From positions 1-13,977 of the forward strand of contig JBEKFZ010000107.1 in assembly GCA_050013075.1 (NCBI GenBank): DNA of 13,977 nt. Reading direction: 5' to 3'. The DNA comes from JBEKIK01 sp050013075. Lineage in GTDB: Bacteria; Planctomycetota; Planctomycetia; Pirellulales; Thermoguttaceae. The notes beneath the pieces are model-generated. The model saw nothing but the letters and a program-made list of their open reading frames with translations, had not been told where the DNA came from and searched no databases. Position 1 is the stretch's first letter. Each line of letters opens with the position of its first letter. A program made the translations under genes and the position numbers. Below, one piece after another: positions 7,065 to 13,650 of the stretch.

Positions 7065-7947
7065 CTTGCACTCCTCGCACGCGGCGGCCGGGATGGGCCT
7101 CGCTCTCGTCGATGATCTTCAGGAACAGGTCTTCCAAAGTCGTCGTGGGATTGCCGATCGACAGCAGCTTGCCGTTGTGACGCTCGATGACGTTCTTAAT
7201 CTCGACCTCGGCGGCAGGGCTTAAGGTGGTGCTGTGGATTTCGGTGACGTCGCGGACTTTCAGCAGGGCATCGACCCGTCCCAATTCCTTAAGCTCGCCC
7301 TGGTATAAAATGGCGATGCGGTCGCAAACGTCCTGCACGTCGGCCAGCAAGTGGCTGCACATGAGCACCGTTTTCCCCTTTTTCCGCAGATCGACGATCA
7401 TTTCCTTCATTTCGTGGGTGCCGATAGGATCCAAGCCGGTCGTAGGCTCGTCGAGAACGATCAGCTCGGGATCGTTGATCAGGGCCTGGGCCAGACCGAT
7501 CCGCCGGGTCATGCCTTTGGAATACTCCTTCAACTGCCGGCGTTTTGCCCATTCCAGGCCCACCATCTCGATCAAGTCGGCCACCCGCTGACGGCGCACC
7601 GCCCGGGACATATTGAACAGCCGCCCGTAAAAATCCAGCGTCTCCTCGGCATTTAGGAACTTATAAAGATACGATTCCTCGGGCAAATAACCGATGCGCT
7701 CGTTTTTCTTCACGTCGGTGGCGTCCTTGCCAAAGACCAATGCCTGGCCGCTGGTGGGAAACAGCAATCCCAAGATCAATTTGATGGTGGTGGTTTTGCC
7801 CGATCCGTTAGGACCTAAAAGTCCGAAAATCTCCCCTTGCCGAATCTCCAGGTCCAACGCCTTTAAGGCCCTGACTTTTTGACGCCCCCAAAAGTCCCGG
7901 TAAACCTTGGTAAGATTCCGAGTTTCAACTATGACATCTGACTGCAT
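7054..7947 (-). CDS. ABC transporter ATP-binding protein
   Basis: This 297-residue ATPase powers the adjacent permease. Walker A is GPNGSGKTT at residues 45-53. The Q-loop region reads GYLPEE at 87-92 (no Gln, as is common in this subfamily). The signature is the variant YSKGM at 142-146, Walker B is LIVLDEP at 162-168, the D-loop GLDP follows, and the H-loop is H199 in CSH. The C-terminal 80 residues form the variable regulatory end seen in ABC-2 ATPases of the CcmA/NosF type. ATG 7947 is preceded by GAGGT. It is the first gene of a three-gene minus-strand operon with 11-nt and 4-nt overlaps. The class suggests export, membrane remodelling or enzyme maturation rather than nutrient uptake. 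Confidence 0.95.
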   Translation of the reverse strand: MQSDVIVETRNLTKVYRDFWGRQKVRALKALDLEIRQGEIFGLLGPNGSGKTTTIKLILGLLFPTSGQALVFGKDATDVKKNERIGYLPEESYLYKFLNAEETLDFYGRLFNMSRAVRRQRVADLIEMVGLEWAKRRQLKEYSKGMTRRIGLAQALINDPELIVLDEPTTGLDPIGTHEMKEMIVDLRKKGKTVLMCSHLLADVQDVCDRIAILYQGELKELGRVDALLKVRDVTEIHSTTLSPAAEVEIKNVIERHNGKLLSIGNPTTTLEDLFLKIIDESEAHPGRRVRGVQDGH

Positions 7948-7999
7948 GAAAAACCTCGATTGCGGCTTTCCCGGTCGACCGCTTGGGCGGTTGACAAGA

Positions 8000-8019
8000 A
8001 ATCCTTAATTGCAAGGATT
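8000..8019. repeat. inverted repeat, AATCCTT/AAGGATT
   Basis: Perfect 7-bp arms surround the 6-nt loop AATTGC, in the leader region of the ABC operon about 55-70 nt before its first start codon. It has no T-run and so is not an obvious terminator. It could be an operator or a leader hairpin. Confidence 0.5.
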
Positions 8020-8053
8020 ACTCAATTATTATTACGCCCTCGATTAATACATA

Positions 8054-8071
8054 GTTCATCCGTTGATGAAC
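8054..8071. repeat. inverted repeat, GTTCATC/GATGAAC
   Basis: Perfect 7-bp arms surround the 4-nt loop CGTT. It lies in the spacer of a weak minus-strand promoter candidate and has the size of a regulator binding site. It is AT-moderate and not followed by a T-run. Confidence 0.5.
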
Positions 8072-8231
8072 AACAATTAAACACCTCACTATAGGGTAGT
8101 TTGAGCGGTATTGCAAGGCGCCGGCGTCCCCTTCTCTCGCAGGGTGATAGAACTAATCCGCAGGGTAGGTTATGGGAAAAACCGCCCATTGACCATAATA
8201 TGATTATTCGCATTGGAGATTAATAAAAAAC

Positions 8232-9740
8232 ATGGCCCAAACGGAAAATCCCGCCGCAACTTCGACCCAGTATCAATGGGCCATGCAATTCCTTGACCAG
8301 CGCGTCGATTTTGAACGCTTCCAGGTCATGCCCAGCCCGCAACTGGAGTTCAAACTCGACCGTGTGCGGGCACTATTGGACCGGTTGGGAAATCCCCAGC
8401 AAAAACTGCCTATCATCCACGTGGCTGGAACCAAGGGCAAAGGCTCGACCTCGGCCATGATTGCCGCCGTACTCAGCGCCGCCGGATACCGGACCGGACT
8501 ATTTACCTCACCGCACCTGGAAAGAGTGGAAGAACGTATTGCCGTCGACGGCCAACCTTGCACGGCCGATGAATTCGCCGCACTGGCGGCCGCCGTTCGG
8601 CCGACGGTCGAAGCCCTGGATCGCCAGTCTAGTGCCGGTGCGTCAGGCGATCACGGACCGACGTATTTCGAAATCATCACCGCCATGGCCCTGCTGCACT
8701 TTGTGCGTCGCGGGGTCCAGGCCGCGGTGCTCGAAGTCGGGCTGGGCGGACGGTTGGATTCGACCAATGTCTGCCAGCCTTGCGTTTCTGTCATCACCAG
8801 CATCAGTTTCGACCACGTTCGGCAGTTGGGCGACACCTTGGAGTCCATCGCCCGGGAAAAGGCTGGCATCATCAAGCCGGGCGTGCCGGTCGTTAGTGGC
8901 GTAACGGCCGATGAACCCCGGTCGGCAATCCGCCAAATCGCCCGCGATTGCGGTTGCCGGCTGGTGGAATTAGACGAGGATTTTCGCTTTGATTATCATC
9001 CTCCCCGGCACCTGGAAAAGCAGCCGGTTATGGGAACCATGAATTTTTGTGTAGTATCAAACAACATGTCCCCTCTCCGGGCACCGCGCCAGCGGTCGGG
9101 AGAGGGCCAGGGTGAGGGCGGATTAATTAAATATTCCACCGACAGCTTGCCGGCCGGAGCGAACAATCTGGAATATAAAAACTTACTTTTGGCCCTGCCA
9201 GGCCGGCATCAAGCCGCCAACGCCGCTGTGGCCTTGGCAACGCTTAATGAACTTGGTTTTCAAGGATGGAACATCCAGGAACAGTCAGTTCGCAATGGGC
9301 TGGCCTCGGTCCGTTGGCCTGCACGCATAGAAATCATCGCCCGGCAGCCGGTTGTGATTTTAGACAGTGCACACAACACAGCTTCCATCGCTGCATTGAT
9401 GGAAGTGCTAAAAGAGAGTTTTTCCGTCTCGCGCCGCCTGCTTCTTTTCGCCGCCACTCGGGAAAAAGATTTTCAAGAGATGATAAAACTTCTCTTGGCC
9501 GGCGACGCCTTTTCCGAAATTGTCTTTACCCAATACACCACCAATCCCCGTGCCCTGCCGCCCGCCGAATTGGAATCGGTCGCCTTCCAACTTACCGGGC
9601 GCCATTATCCCATATACTCCAATCCGGCCGACGCCTGGAACCATCTCCGCCAACTGGCCGCTCCCGACGATCTTATCTGCATTACCGGCTCATTCTTCCT
9701 GGCCGGCGAAATGCGCCGCTTAATGAATGCTACTATGTAG
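8232..9740 (+). CDS. folC: bifunctional folylpolyglutamate synthase/dihydrofolate synthase with in-frame repeat insert
   Basis: FolC adds glutamate to dihydropteroate and to reduced folates in the cytoplasm. The protein has 502 residues. The Mur-ligase-like ATP-binding loop GTKGKGST is at 66-73, followed by TSPHLERVEERI at 92-103, TYFEIITAMALL at 144-155, EVGLGGRLDSTN at 168-179, SFDH at 192-195 and AREKAGIIK at 207-215. The C-terminal domain begins near LLALPGRHQAANAAVAL and carries ILDSAHN. Residues about 270-310 are longer than I recall for the family, and residues 280-296 are encoded by a palindromic repeat. The stop codon TAG lies inside the GTAG of another repeat. ATG 8232 follows GGAGAT at a rather long spacing. 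All recognisable motifs are intact, so it is probably active. Confidence 0.96.
   Translation: MAQTENPAATSTQYQWAMQFLDQRVDFERFQVMPSPQLEFKLDRVRALLDRLGNPQQKLPIIHVAGTKGKGSTSAMIAAVLSAAGYRTGLFTSPHLERVEERIAVDGQPCTADEFAALAAAVRPTVEALDRQSSAGASGDHGPTYFEIITAMALLHFVRRGVQAAVLEVGLGGRLDSTNVCQPCVSVITSISFDHVRQLGDTLESIAREKAGIIKPGVPVVSGVTADEPRSAIRQIARDCGCRLVELDEDFRFDYHPPRHLEKQPVMGTMNFCVVSNNMSPLRAPRQRSGEGQGEGGLIKYSTDSLPAGANNLEYKNLLLALPGRHQAANAAVALATLNELGFQGWNIQEQSVRNGLASVRWPARIEIIARQPVVILDSAHNTASIAALMEVLKESFSVSRRLLLFAATREKDFQEMIKLLLAGDAFSEIVFTQYTTNPRALPPAELESVAFQLTGRHYPIYSNPADAWNHLRQLAAPDDLICITGSFFLAGEMRRLMNATM
9070..9118. repeat. CCCTCTCC-type palindromic repeat inside folC
   Basis: CCCCTCTCC (9070-9078) pairs with GGGAGAGGG (9098-9106). 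An inner hairpin, ACCGC (9083-9087), loop GCCA and GCGGT (9092-9096), continues the stem with a small internal loop. The right flank CCAGGGTGAGGG (9107-9118) completes a form I recall as a common dispersed repeat of the type CCCTCTCC...GGAGAGGGCCAGGGTGAGGG, usually found between genes. Here it is translated in frame as FolC residues 280-296 (a Ser, Pro, Arg, Gly, Glu-rich stretch) without a stop. Confidence 0.8.
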
Positions 9741-9796
9741 GGCGCGTGAAACGCGCCATCGCACGATTATAATCAACAATGGCGTGTTTCCCGAGC
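9737..9796. repeat. REPIN-like element overlapping the folC stop codon
   Basis: The left arm (9737-9757) is GTAG followed by GGCGCGT-GAA-ACGCGCC, the same architecture as the units inside mutS. One T-A stem pair is replaced by C-G on both sides, a compensated change. A degenerate inverted arm, GGCGTGTTTCCCGAGC (9781-9796), matches the expected right arm at 13 of 16 positions. The spacer is 23 nt. The TAG of the GTAG (9738-9740) is the folC stop codon. The element fills the gap between the convergent genes folC and the zinc-ribbon gene. Confidence 0.75.
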
Positions 9797-9802
9797 AAAG
9801 AC

Positions 9803-10009
9803 CTATGCCAGCGGCTTTCCGCAATGATCGCAGAATCTGGCGTCGGCGTCGTTTAATTCGTTGCAATTCGGGCATGGTCTTGTTTTTAAGAGAGGCGCGC
9901 CACAATTTTTGCAGAACTGCGCCTCGCCGTCGTTGACATGGCTGCACTTAGGGCAGAGAATAGCCTCCGCCGCGGCGGGGTGAACATGAGTTTTGAACGC
10001 CCTCGCCAA
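9803..10009 (-). CDS. double zinc-ribbon segment, probable C-terminus of frameshifted membrane protein
   Basis: This 68-residue frame carries two zinc ribbons: CPKC...FCKNCG and CPNC...FCDHCG, eight metal-binding cysteines in four CxxC pairs. The first convincing homology begins at KTHVHPAAAEAILCPKC. The only start is a TTG at 10009 inside the upstream gene, without a clear ribosome-binding site. The overlap with the membrane-protein frame is 62 nt. I recall a bacterial family in which the two-helix membrane part and the C-terminal zinc ribbons form one chain. This segment is therefore best read as the end of the gene starting at 10364, displaced by a +1 shift near 9995-10005. A separate short protein cannot be excluded. 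Confidence 0.7.
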   Translation of the reverse strand: MARAFKTHVHPAAAEAILCPKCSHVNDGEAQFCKNCGAPLLKTRPCPNCNELNDADARFCDHCGKPLA

Positions 10010-10364
10010 TGCCTTCGCTTACGGCGGCGGCCACGTCGCGGATGGAGTCTTTCGTGCCATCGACCATGTAGTTTACAACGTCTTTGCCCACCGGCGCGAC
10101 CTCATCGGCGATGTACCGGGTGACCGCGCCCATGAATGCGAATTTGCAAATCGAGCCTCCGACGGCCAACAAGGGCAACCCGATAAAAGCGCACCAGAAA
10201 TAGCGGGGCAGCCCAAAACTGCCGGGTCCAAAACTGTAGAACGACGCGAAAAAATTCCCAATGCCGATTATCGTGAATATCAGGCCCACGCCGGCCACTA
10301 GCGGTCCGAGCACCCTCAGGAAATCACGGGTATCGGAATGTTGGGGATCAATTTCGTTTGGCAT
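9948..10364 (-). CDS. two-helix membrane protein, N-terminal part of a zinc-ribbon membrane protein
   Basis: From ATG 10364 (preceded by AAAGGGAG) this frame encodes 138 residues. Two membrane helices are visible at about 16-43 (LRVLGPLVAGVGLIFTIIGI and on) and 56-78 (FWCAFIGLPLLAVGGSI). A soluble segment follows (TRYIADEVAPVGKDVVNYMV, then DGTKDSIRDVAAAVSEGIGEG). After residue 122 the frame degenerates to a Ser, Pro, Arg and Gly tail and stops, while the neighbouring frame picks up zinc ribbons. That break marks a likely single-base indel, or less likely a +1 frameshift site. The function of the family is unknown; zinc ribbons tethered to a membrane suggest a regulatory or scaffold role. Confidence 0.75.
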   Translation of the reverse strand: MPNEIDPQHSDTRDFLRVLGPLVAGVGLIFTIIGIGNFFASFYSFGPGSFGLPRYFWCAFIGLPLLAVGGSICKFAFMGAVTRYIADEVAPVGKDVVNYMVDGTKDSIRDVAAAVSEGIGEGVQNSCSPRRGGGYSLP

Positions 10365-10422
10365 GAGTCGCCGCTCCCTTTTGTTAAAGAGATTAATACT
10401 TGAACTTTCGCGGATATTATGT

Positions 10423-10451
10423 ATTATCCCCTTTAGCCTGGTCGCCTGCAA
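10423..10451 (-). promoter_or_regulatory. putative promoter of the membrane/zinc-ribbon gene
   Basis: On the minus strand TTGCAG (10451-10446), a 17-nt spacer and GATAAT (10428-10423) lie about 60 nt before the start at 10364. The -10 matches five of six consensus bases; the -35 is weak. Motif match only. Confidence 0.4.
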
Positions 10452-10486
10452 GCGGGATATACTTTTACTTTTATTCCGCCCCGGAA

Positions 10487-10711
10487 TTATTTCGGCAGCG
10501 CGGTAATTATGGCCCGCAGTGCCTGGTTGACGGATTCGGAAGTGGCGAACACTTTTGCCACATCGGGATCGAGGGCGACGATAAGCGGTTCTTTTGATCC
10601 GCGGCGGGCAAAACGGTTGGGACGCGCTTTGCTATAGTCGAATTTATATTTGGGGCGCAATTGGTCGCGGTTGGATTTTCGAGCTTTGGCCGATTTAACG
10701 ATTTTCTTCAC
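10487..10711 (-). CDS. small basic antitoxin-like protein, orphan
   Basis: This 74-residue protein has a very basic N-terminal half (KKIVKSAKARKSNRDQLRPK) with a YKFDYSKARPNRFA motif. Its C-terminal half reads EPLIVALDPDVAKVFATSES then VNQALRAIITALPK. The 'LDPDVAKVF...ESVNQALR' end resembles small proteins, often annotated as CopG or BrnA-like antitoxins, that I recall as common in bacteria with or without a toxin partner. The start is GTG 10711; no ATG is available because the one at 10717 runs into a stop. No toxin gene is adjacent. It is divergent from the zinc-finger gene at 10818, and overlapping -10-like boxes lie near 10738-10745 (TATACT on minus, TATAAT on plus). Confidence 0.65.
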   Translation of the reverse strand: MKKIVKSAKARKSNRDQLRPKYKFDYSKARPNRFARRGSKEPLIVALDPDVAKVFATSESVNQALRAIITALPK

Positions 10712-10817
10712 GGCATCTTATCTTTCAGCTTCGTTTTAGTATAATAATGCTGATGAATCAACCACAAAAGTTCGTGGTATTATTTAAGGCAAAAACAGGA
10801 AGGAGCGGACGTATTTT

Positions 10818-11048
10818 ATGTCCTCATCTCGTCCAAAAGAAGCACCGATAAATGAGCCGTTTCCTTGCCCGGAATGCGGCAAGATTGAGATGGCGTCGGT
10901 CGTTGAAACGTGTCAATTGGCCGATGGATTGACGATCAAACGGCTTCGCCACTACAAGTGCCGTTCCTGCGGGGCAAGGCTGTTCGACGATGCCGCAATG
11001 CACCGTATTCAACAATATCGGGCGGAACATCAAGCGGCAGCCCAGTAA
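10818..11048 (+). CDS. YgiT-type zinc finger protein
   Basis: This 76-residue protein has two CxxC pairs, CPEC at residues 17-20 and CRSC about 30 residues later, followed by GARLFDDAAM. This spacing is that of the N-terminal zinc-binding part of MqsA/YgiT-type antitoxins. The helix-turn-helix half of a full MqsA is missing, so it is a stand-alone zinc finger. ATG 10818 has AGGAAGGAG upstream at a long spacing of about 12 nt. No MqsR-like toxin is next to it. It may be an orphan regulator or a solitary antitoxin relic. Confidence 0.75.
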   Translation: MSSSRPKEAPINEPFPCPECGKIEMASVVETCQLADGLTIKRLRHYKCRSCGARLFDDAAMHRIQQYRAEHQAAAQ

Positions 11049-11113
11049 TTCCGGTTCCCCAGCAATTATGTCAGGCGGCGCCTGTCCTACTATTCTTATT
11101 GTGGACTTGCGAT

Positions 11114-11599
11114 ATGAAAATCGAATTTCAGCCGATTGGAGTTGTTCATTCGCCCTTTAAACGTCAACAGGGAGCGCCGATTCAACCGGTATATGCGCAA
11201 AACGCTCGAGGGACGGTGGAAATATTCGAGCCTTACCGCGCGGCGTTAAAAGACCTGGACGGTTTTTCGCGGGTGTGGTTGATCTACTATTTCGACCGGG
11301 CAAAAACTTGGGAACCGATGATCGTTCCTTATAGAGATGTTCAGCATCGCGGTTTGTTTGCCACGCGAGCCCCGGCAAGGCCGAATGCCATCGGAATTTC
11401 GGCGGTAAAGTTGATTTCGGTTGAAGAAGACTTCATCGAAGTTGAAGAACTCGATATACTGGAAGGCACTCCTTTGTTGGATATAAAGCCGTACGCGCCC
11501 AAGTTCGATTCATATCCAAACGAAAAGGCCGGCTGGCTCGATAACGAATCGATCGATAAAAAAACCGCGGACGAACGCTTTGATAAGAATAAAGAATAG
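11114..11599 (+). CDS. trmO: tRNA (N6-threonylcarbamoyladenosine(37)-N6)-methyltransferase TrmO
   Basis: TrmO (TsaA family) uses S-adenosylmethionine to methylate t6A37 to m6t6A37 in tRNAs that read ACN threonine codons. The protein has 161 residues. Family motifs are IGVVHSPF at 8-15, GFSRVWLIYYF at 50-60, HRGLFATRAPARPNAIG at 78-94 and LDILEGTPLLDIKPY at 113-127. It lacks the extra C-terminal domain of the longer enterobacterial enzyme, so it is the short single-domain form. The frame stays open upstream to 10910, but family similarity begins at ATG 11114 (MKIEFQPIG). No good Shine-Dalgarno site precedes that ATG. It lies 65 nt after the zinc-finger gene on the same strand and may share its transcript. 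Confidence 0.93.
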   Translation: MKIEFQPIGVVHSPFKRQQGAPIQPVYAQNARGTVEIFEPYRAALKDLDGFSRVWLIYYFDRAKTWEPMIVPYRDVQHRGLFATRAPARPNAIGISAVKLISVEEDFIEVEELDILEGTPLLDIKPYAPKFDSYPNEKAGWLDNESIDKKTADERFDKNKE

Positions 11600-11675
11600 A
11601 CTTGACGATTAACGATCCATACGCTACACGGGCGGCGTAAGCTTGATGTGAAAAATCCATCCGGGGAGGTTTGAG

Positions 11676-12041
11676 ATGAAAGTCCATGAAATGGTCGCCT
11701 ATTGCGGTTTGACGTGTCAAGGTTGTCCGATCTATTGGGCAACACGGGAGAACGATCCCGGGAAAAAGCAAAAGATGAGGGTGGCCATAGCGCGGCTTGG
11801 TCAAGAGCATTATGGCATTGAAATGCGGCCCGAGGAAATAACCGACTGCGACGGATGCAGGAGCGAAGATGATCGGTTATATTCCGGTTGTAAAAAATGC
11901 GAGATCAGGACTTGTGCAAGAGAGCGGCAGGTGGACTCTTGCGCCCATTGTCCTGACTACGCCTGCGAAAAACTGCAAAAATCCTTCGCGGCGGAGCAGA
12001 GTTCAAAGATAAAACTGGAGGTGATAAGGAGCGTGATTTAA
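11676..12041 (+). CDS. DUF3795 domain cysteine-rich protein
   Basis: This 121-residue protein has 11 cysteines: C10, C14, C17, C58, C61, C72, C75, C80, C89, C92 and C97. The order AYCGLTCQGCPIY, CDGCRS, GCKKCEIRTCARE and CAHCPDYACEKL is the pattern of DUF3795, a family of unknown function presumed to bind metal or an iron-sulfur cluster. The start ATG 11676 follows GGGGAGG at ideal spacing, one of the best ribosome-binding sites in the window. The gene stands alone between trmO (76 nt upstream) and the methyltransferase (83 nt downstream). Confidence 0.9.
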   Translation: MKVHEMVAYCGLTCQGCPIYWATRENDPGKKQKMRVAIARLGQEHYGIEMRPEEITDCDGCRSEDDRLYSGCKKCEIRTCARERQVDSCAHCPDYACEKLQKSFAAEQSSKIKLEVIRSVI

Positions 12042-12124
12042 GAGCGCGGCTAGACGATGTCGAATCTGTTTTCAGACCGATATACGTAAAAATGTAAAAT
12101 CTCATTTAAGGATAAGGAAACATC

Positions 12125-12673
12125 ATGGGAGAGAAACTAACACAATTTGTCGTGCGACAGTCCGGCAAAGAACGTTCCACGCTATATAAGGCATTGACGT
12201 TATTGTTCGGCGCGACATTGTTTATGGTCGTCATTCCGGCCTTGTTGGGATTATTAAGCCATCACATTGCAAGATACTTAATGATACATGTACCGCGCGA
12301 GGTGGAAATTGTACTAGGCGTAATAGTCTTGATTTTTGGCCTATTTTTCATCCTCTGGTCTGTATTATCATTCTGGTTTATCGGCAAAGGGACTCCCCTT
12401 CCCTTTGCGGCGACTTCAAAGTTGATGACAAGCGGCCCGTTTAGATACACGCGCAATCCCCTTAAGCTTGGGGCATTTTGCTATTATTTCGGCCTGGGGA
12501 CCATCTTCGACTGTTTATCCACCGGTTTGATCATGTTTATAATTCCCATTTCCTTGGGCATTTTTTATCACAAAAAGGTCGAGGAGAAGGAGTTGCTTCA
12601 AAGGTTTGGGCAAGAATACGAAGAATATCGCCGCCGCACTTCGTTTCTCATTCCCTGGCCGCCGAAAAAATAA
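12125..12673 (+). CDS. isoprenylcysteine carboxyl methyltransferase/PEMT-like membrane methyltransferase
   Basis: This 182-residue integral membrane protein has helices at about 23-48, 60-86 and 114-148. The family motifs are GPFRYTRNP at 104-112 and the C-terminal EEKELLQRFGQEYEEYRRR at 153-171 followed by SFLIPW. This is the ICMT/phospholipid methyltransferase fold, which binds S-adenosylmethionine at the membrane face. The bacterial substrate cannot be told from sequence; lipids or small lipophilic molecules are plausible. ATG 12125 follows AAGGATAAGGA. It converges with the TPR gene that ends at 12723. Confidence 0.88.
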   Translation: MGEKLTQFVVRQSGKERSTLYKALTLLFGATLFMVVIPALLGLLSHHIARYLMIHVPREVEIVLGVIVLIFGLFFILWSVLSFWFIGKGTPLPFAATSKLMTSGPFRYTRNPLKLGAFCYYFGLGTIFDCLSTGLIMFIIPISLGIFYHKKVEEKELLQRFGQEYEEYRRRTSFLIPWPPKK

Positions 12674-12722
12674 AAAAACCGACCTTCGACTTCATAACTG
12701 AATTAGTCGCTTGCCGCAGCCT

Positions 12723-13601
12723 CTATGAAGCCGGCTTATCAGCCCCGGGCGACGGTTTGGCATCTATCGGTTTTTCACCGCCGGTGGATTGCCCTTGATC
12801 GGCGGGTTTCTCGGTTTTTTCTTGGGGCTTATTTGTCTCGGTTTTATTGTCGGCCTTTTCAGGTTTCTTTTCCTCTTTCTTTTCCTCGAGTCCTTGCTTG
12901 TCAGGCGCGCCGGGCGTGAAAACCGGACCTTCCTCGGGCAATTTATCAAGACCGGGCTGAACGCCGGGCGGTTGGCTGAACGCCGGCTTGGGATCGAATT
13001 GGGCGAATTTGTCGTACATTTCCTTGACGGAGGTGCGTTTCAAATCCTCCAAGCGCCGCGAAGACATTCGGGCGAAGACCGTGTCGGGCCACTGGGCCGT
13101 TACTTCCGTATAAAATTTGGTTGCCGTTTCCAGTTTGCCCAGCGATTCCCAAGTCCGGGCCAGTCCGAAGGCGGCTTGGGCGCGTAGTGCGGGCAACGGG
13201 CTTTGTGAGTAAACCGATTTATACAGCCCCAGGGCCTTGTTCAATTCCGGATTGGCCATAGCCTTGTTTACAAAGAGCATGTTACAACCTTGGGCAAGTT
13301 GCAGATCGGCCGCCACAAGGTCCGCCGCAACGGCGGCGCGAGAACCGCGGTTGTCTTCAGTGACTTTTTCCAGCGCCGCCGGGGGGTTAAGCTCATCAAA
13401 CGCCGTGAAAAATTGCGTCCAAGCCCTGTTCGACTGGGAGGCCGATTCGCTGGTCCACCACGCCCAGAAAATCACGGCTAACATCACCACGATTACCGCC
13501 GCCAAGATGACGTTCTGATAGGGCTTGATCTTGGCAAAAGTCTGGGCAAGCCATAGGGCAAGGGCATTTTGATGCAGCTTGTGGCGTTCTTCGCTTTTCA
13601 T
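12723..13601 (-). CDS. membrane-anchored tetratricopeptide (YfgM-like) protein
   Basis: The protein has 292 residues. A short cytoplasmic N-terminus (MKSEERHKLHQNALALWLAQ) precedes one membrane helix at about 31-49 (VILAAVIVVMLAVIFWAWW). Residues 55-200 are helical and TPR-like (LGLYKSVYSQSPLPALRAQA, then FGLARTWESLGKLETATKFY). This layout matches the YfgM/TPR_21 type, which in E. coli works next to the SecYEG translocon. Residues after about 205 are low in structure, rich in Pro, Lys, Glu and Gln, and look like a flexible tail. ATG 13601 follows AAGGCGG. It is a single gene, divergent from the helicase. The planctomycete role is unknown. Confidence 0.85.
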   Translation of the reverse strand: MKSEERHKLHQNALALWLAQTFAKIKPYQNVILAAVIVVMLAVIFWAWWTSESASQSNRAWTQFFTAFDELNPPAALEKVTEDNRGSRAAVAADLVAADLQLAQGCNMLFVNKAMANPELNKALGLYKSVYSQSPLPALRAQAAFGLARTWESLGKLETATKFYTEVTAQWPDTVFARMSSRRLEDLKRTSVKEMYDKFAQFDPKPAFSQPPGVQPGLDKLPEEGPVFTPGAPDKQGLEEKKEEKKPEKADNKTETNKPQEKTEKPADQGQSTGGEKPIDAKPSPGADKPAS

Positions 13602-13650
13602 GTTCTACCGCCTTGTGGAAATCGAAAATAATTAATGTGTTGACAAAAAG

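Larger units (their letters stand above)
7948..8231. other. divergent intergenic region between ABC operon and folC
   Basis: This 284-nt gap must hold the promoters of both the minus-strand ABC operon and folC. It carries two clear hairpins (listed separately). A weak minus-strand promoter candidate is TTGTTG, 17 nt, TATGTA around 8050-8077; it overlaps the second hairpin. On the folC side, CATAAT (8194-8199) and TATGAT (8199-8204) are possible -10 boxes without a good -35. GGAGAT (8215-8220) is the probable folC ribosome-binding site. No coding sequence is convincing here. Confidence 0.6.

Noticed and set aside
8085..8096. CTCACTATAGGG, identical to the 3' part of the T7 phage promoter
   Set aside because: The upstream recognition part of the T7 promoter does not match and there is no phage context; taken as chance.
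10472..10486. ATTCCG/CGGAAT hairpin just after the stop of the antitoxin-like gene
   Set aside because: On the gene's strand it is followed by an A-rich, not T-rich, stretch, so it does not fit an intrinsic terminator.
11618..11640. TACGC/GCGTA hairpin between trmO and the DUF3795 gene
   Set aside because: Five-base stem with a 10-nt loop and no T-run; too weak to call a terminator or regulatory element.
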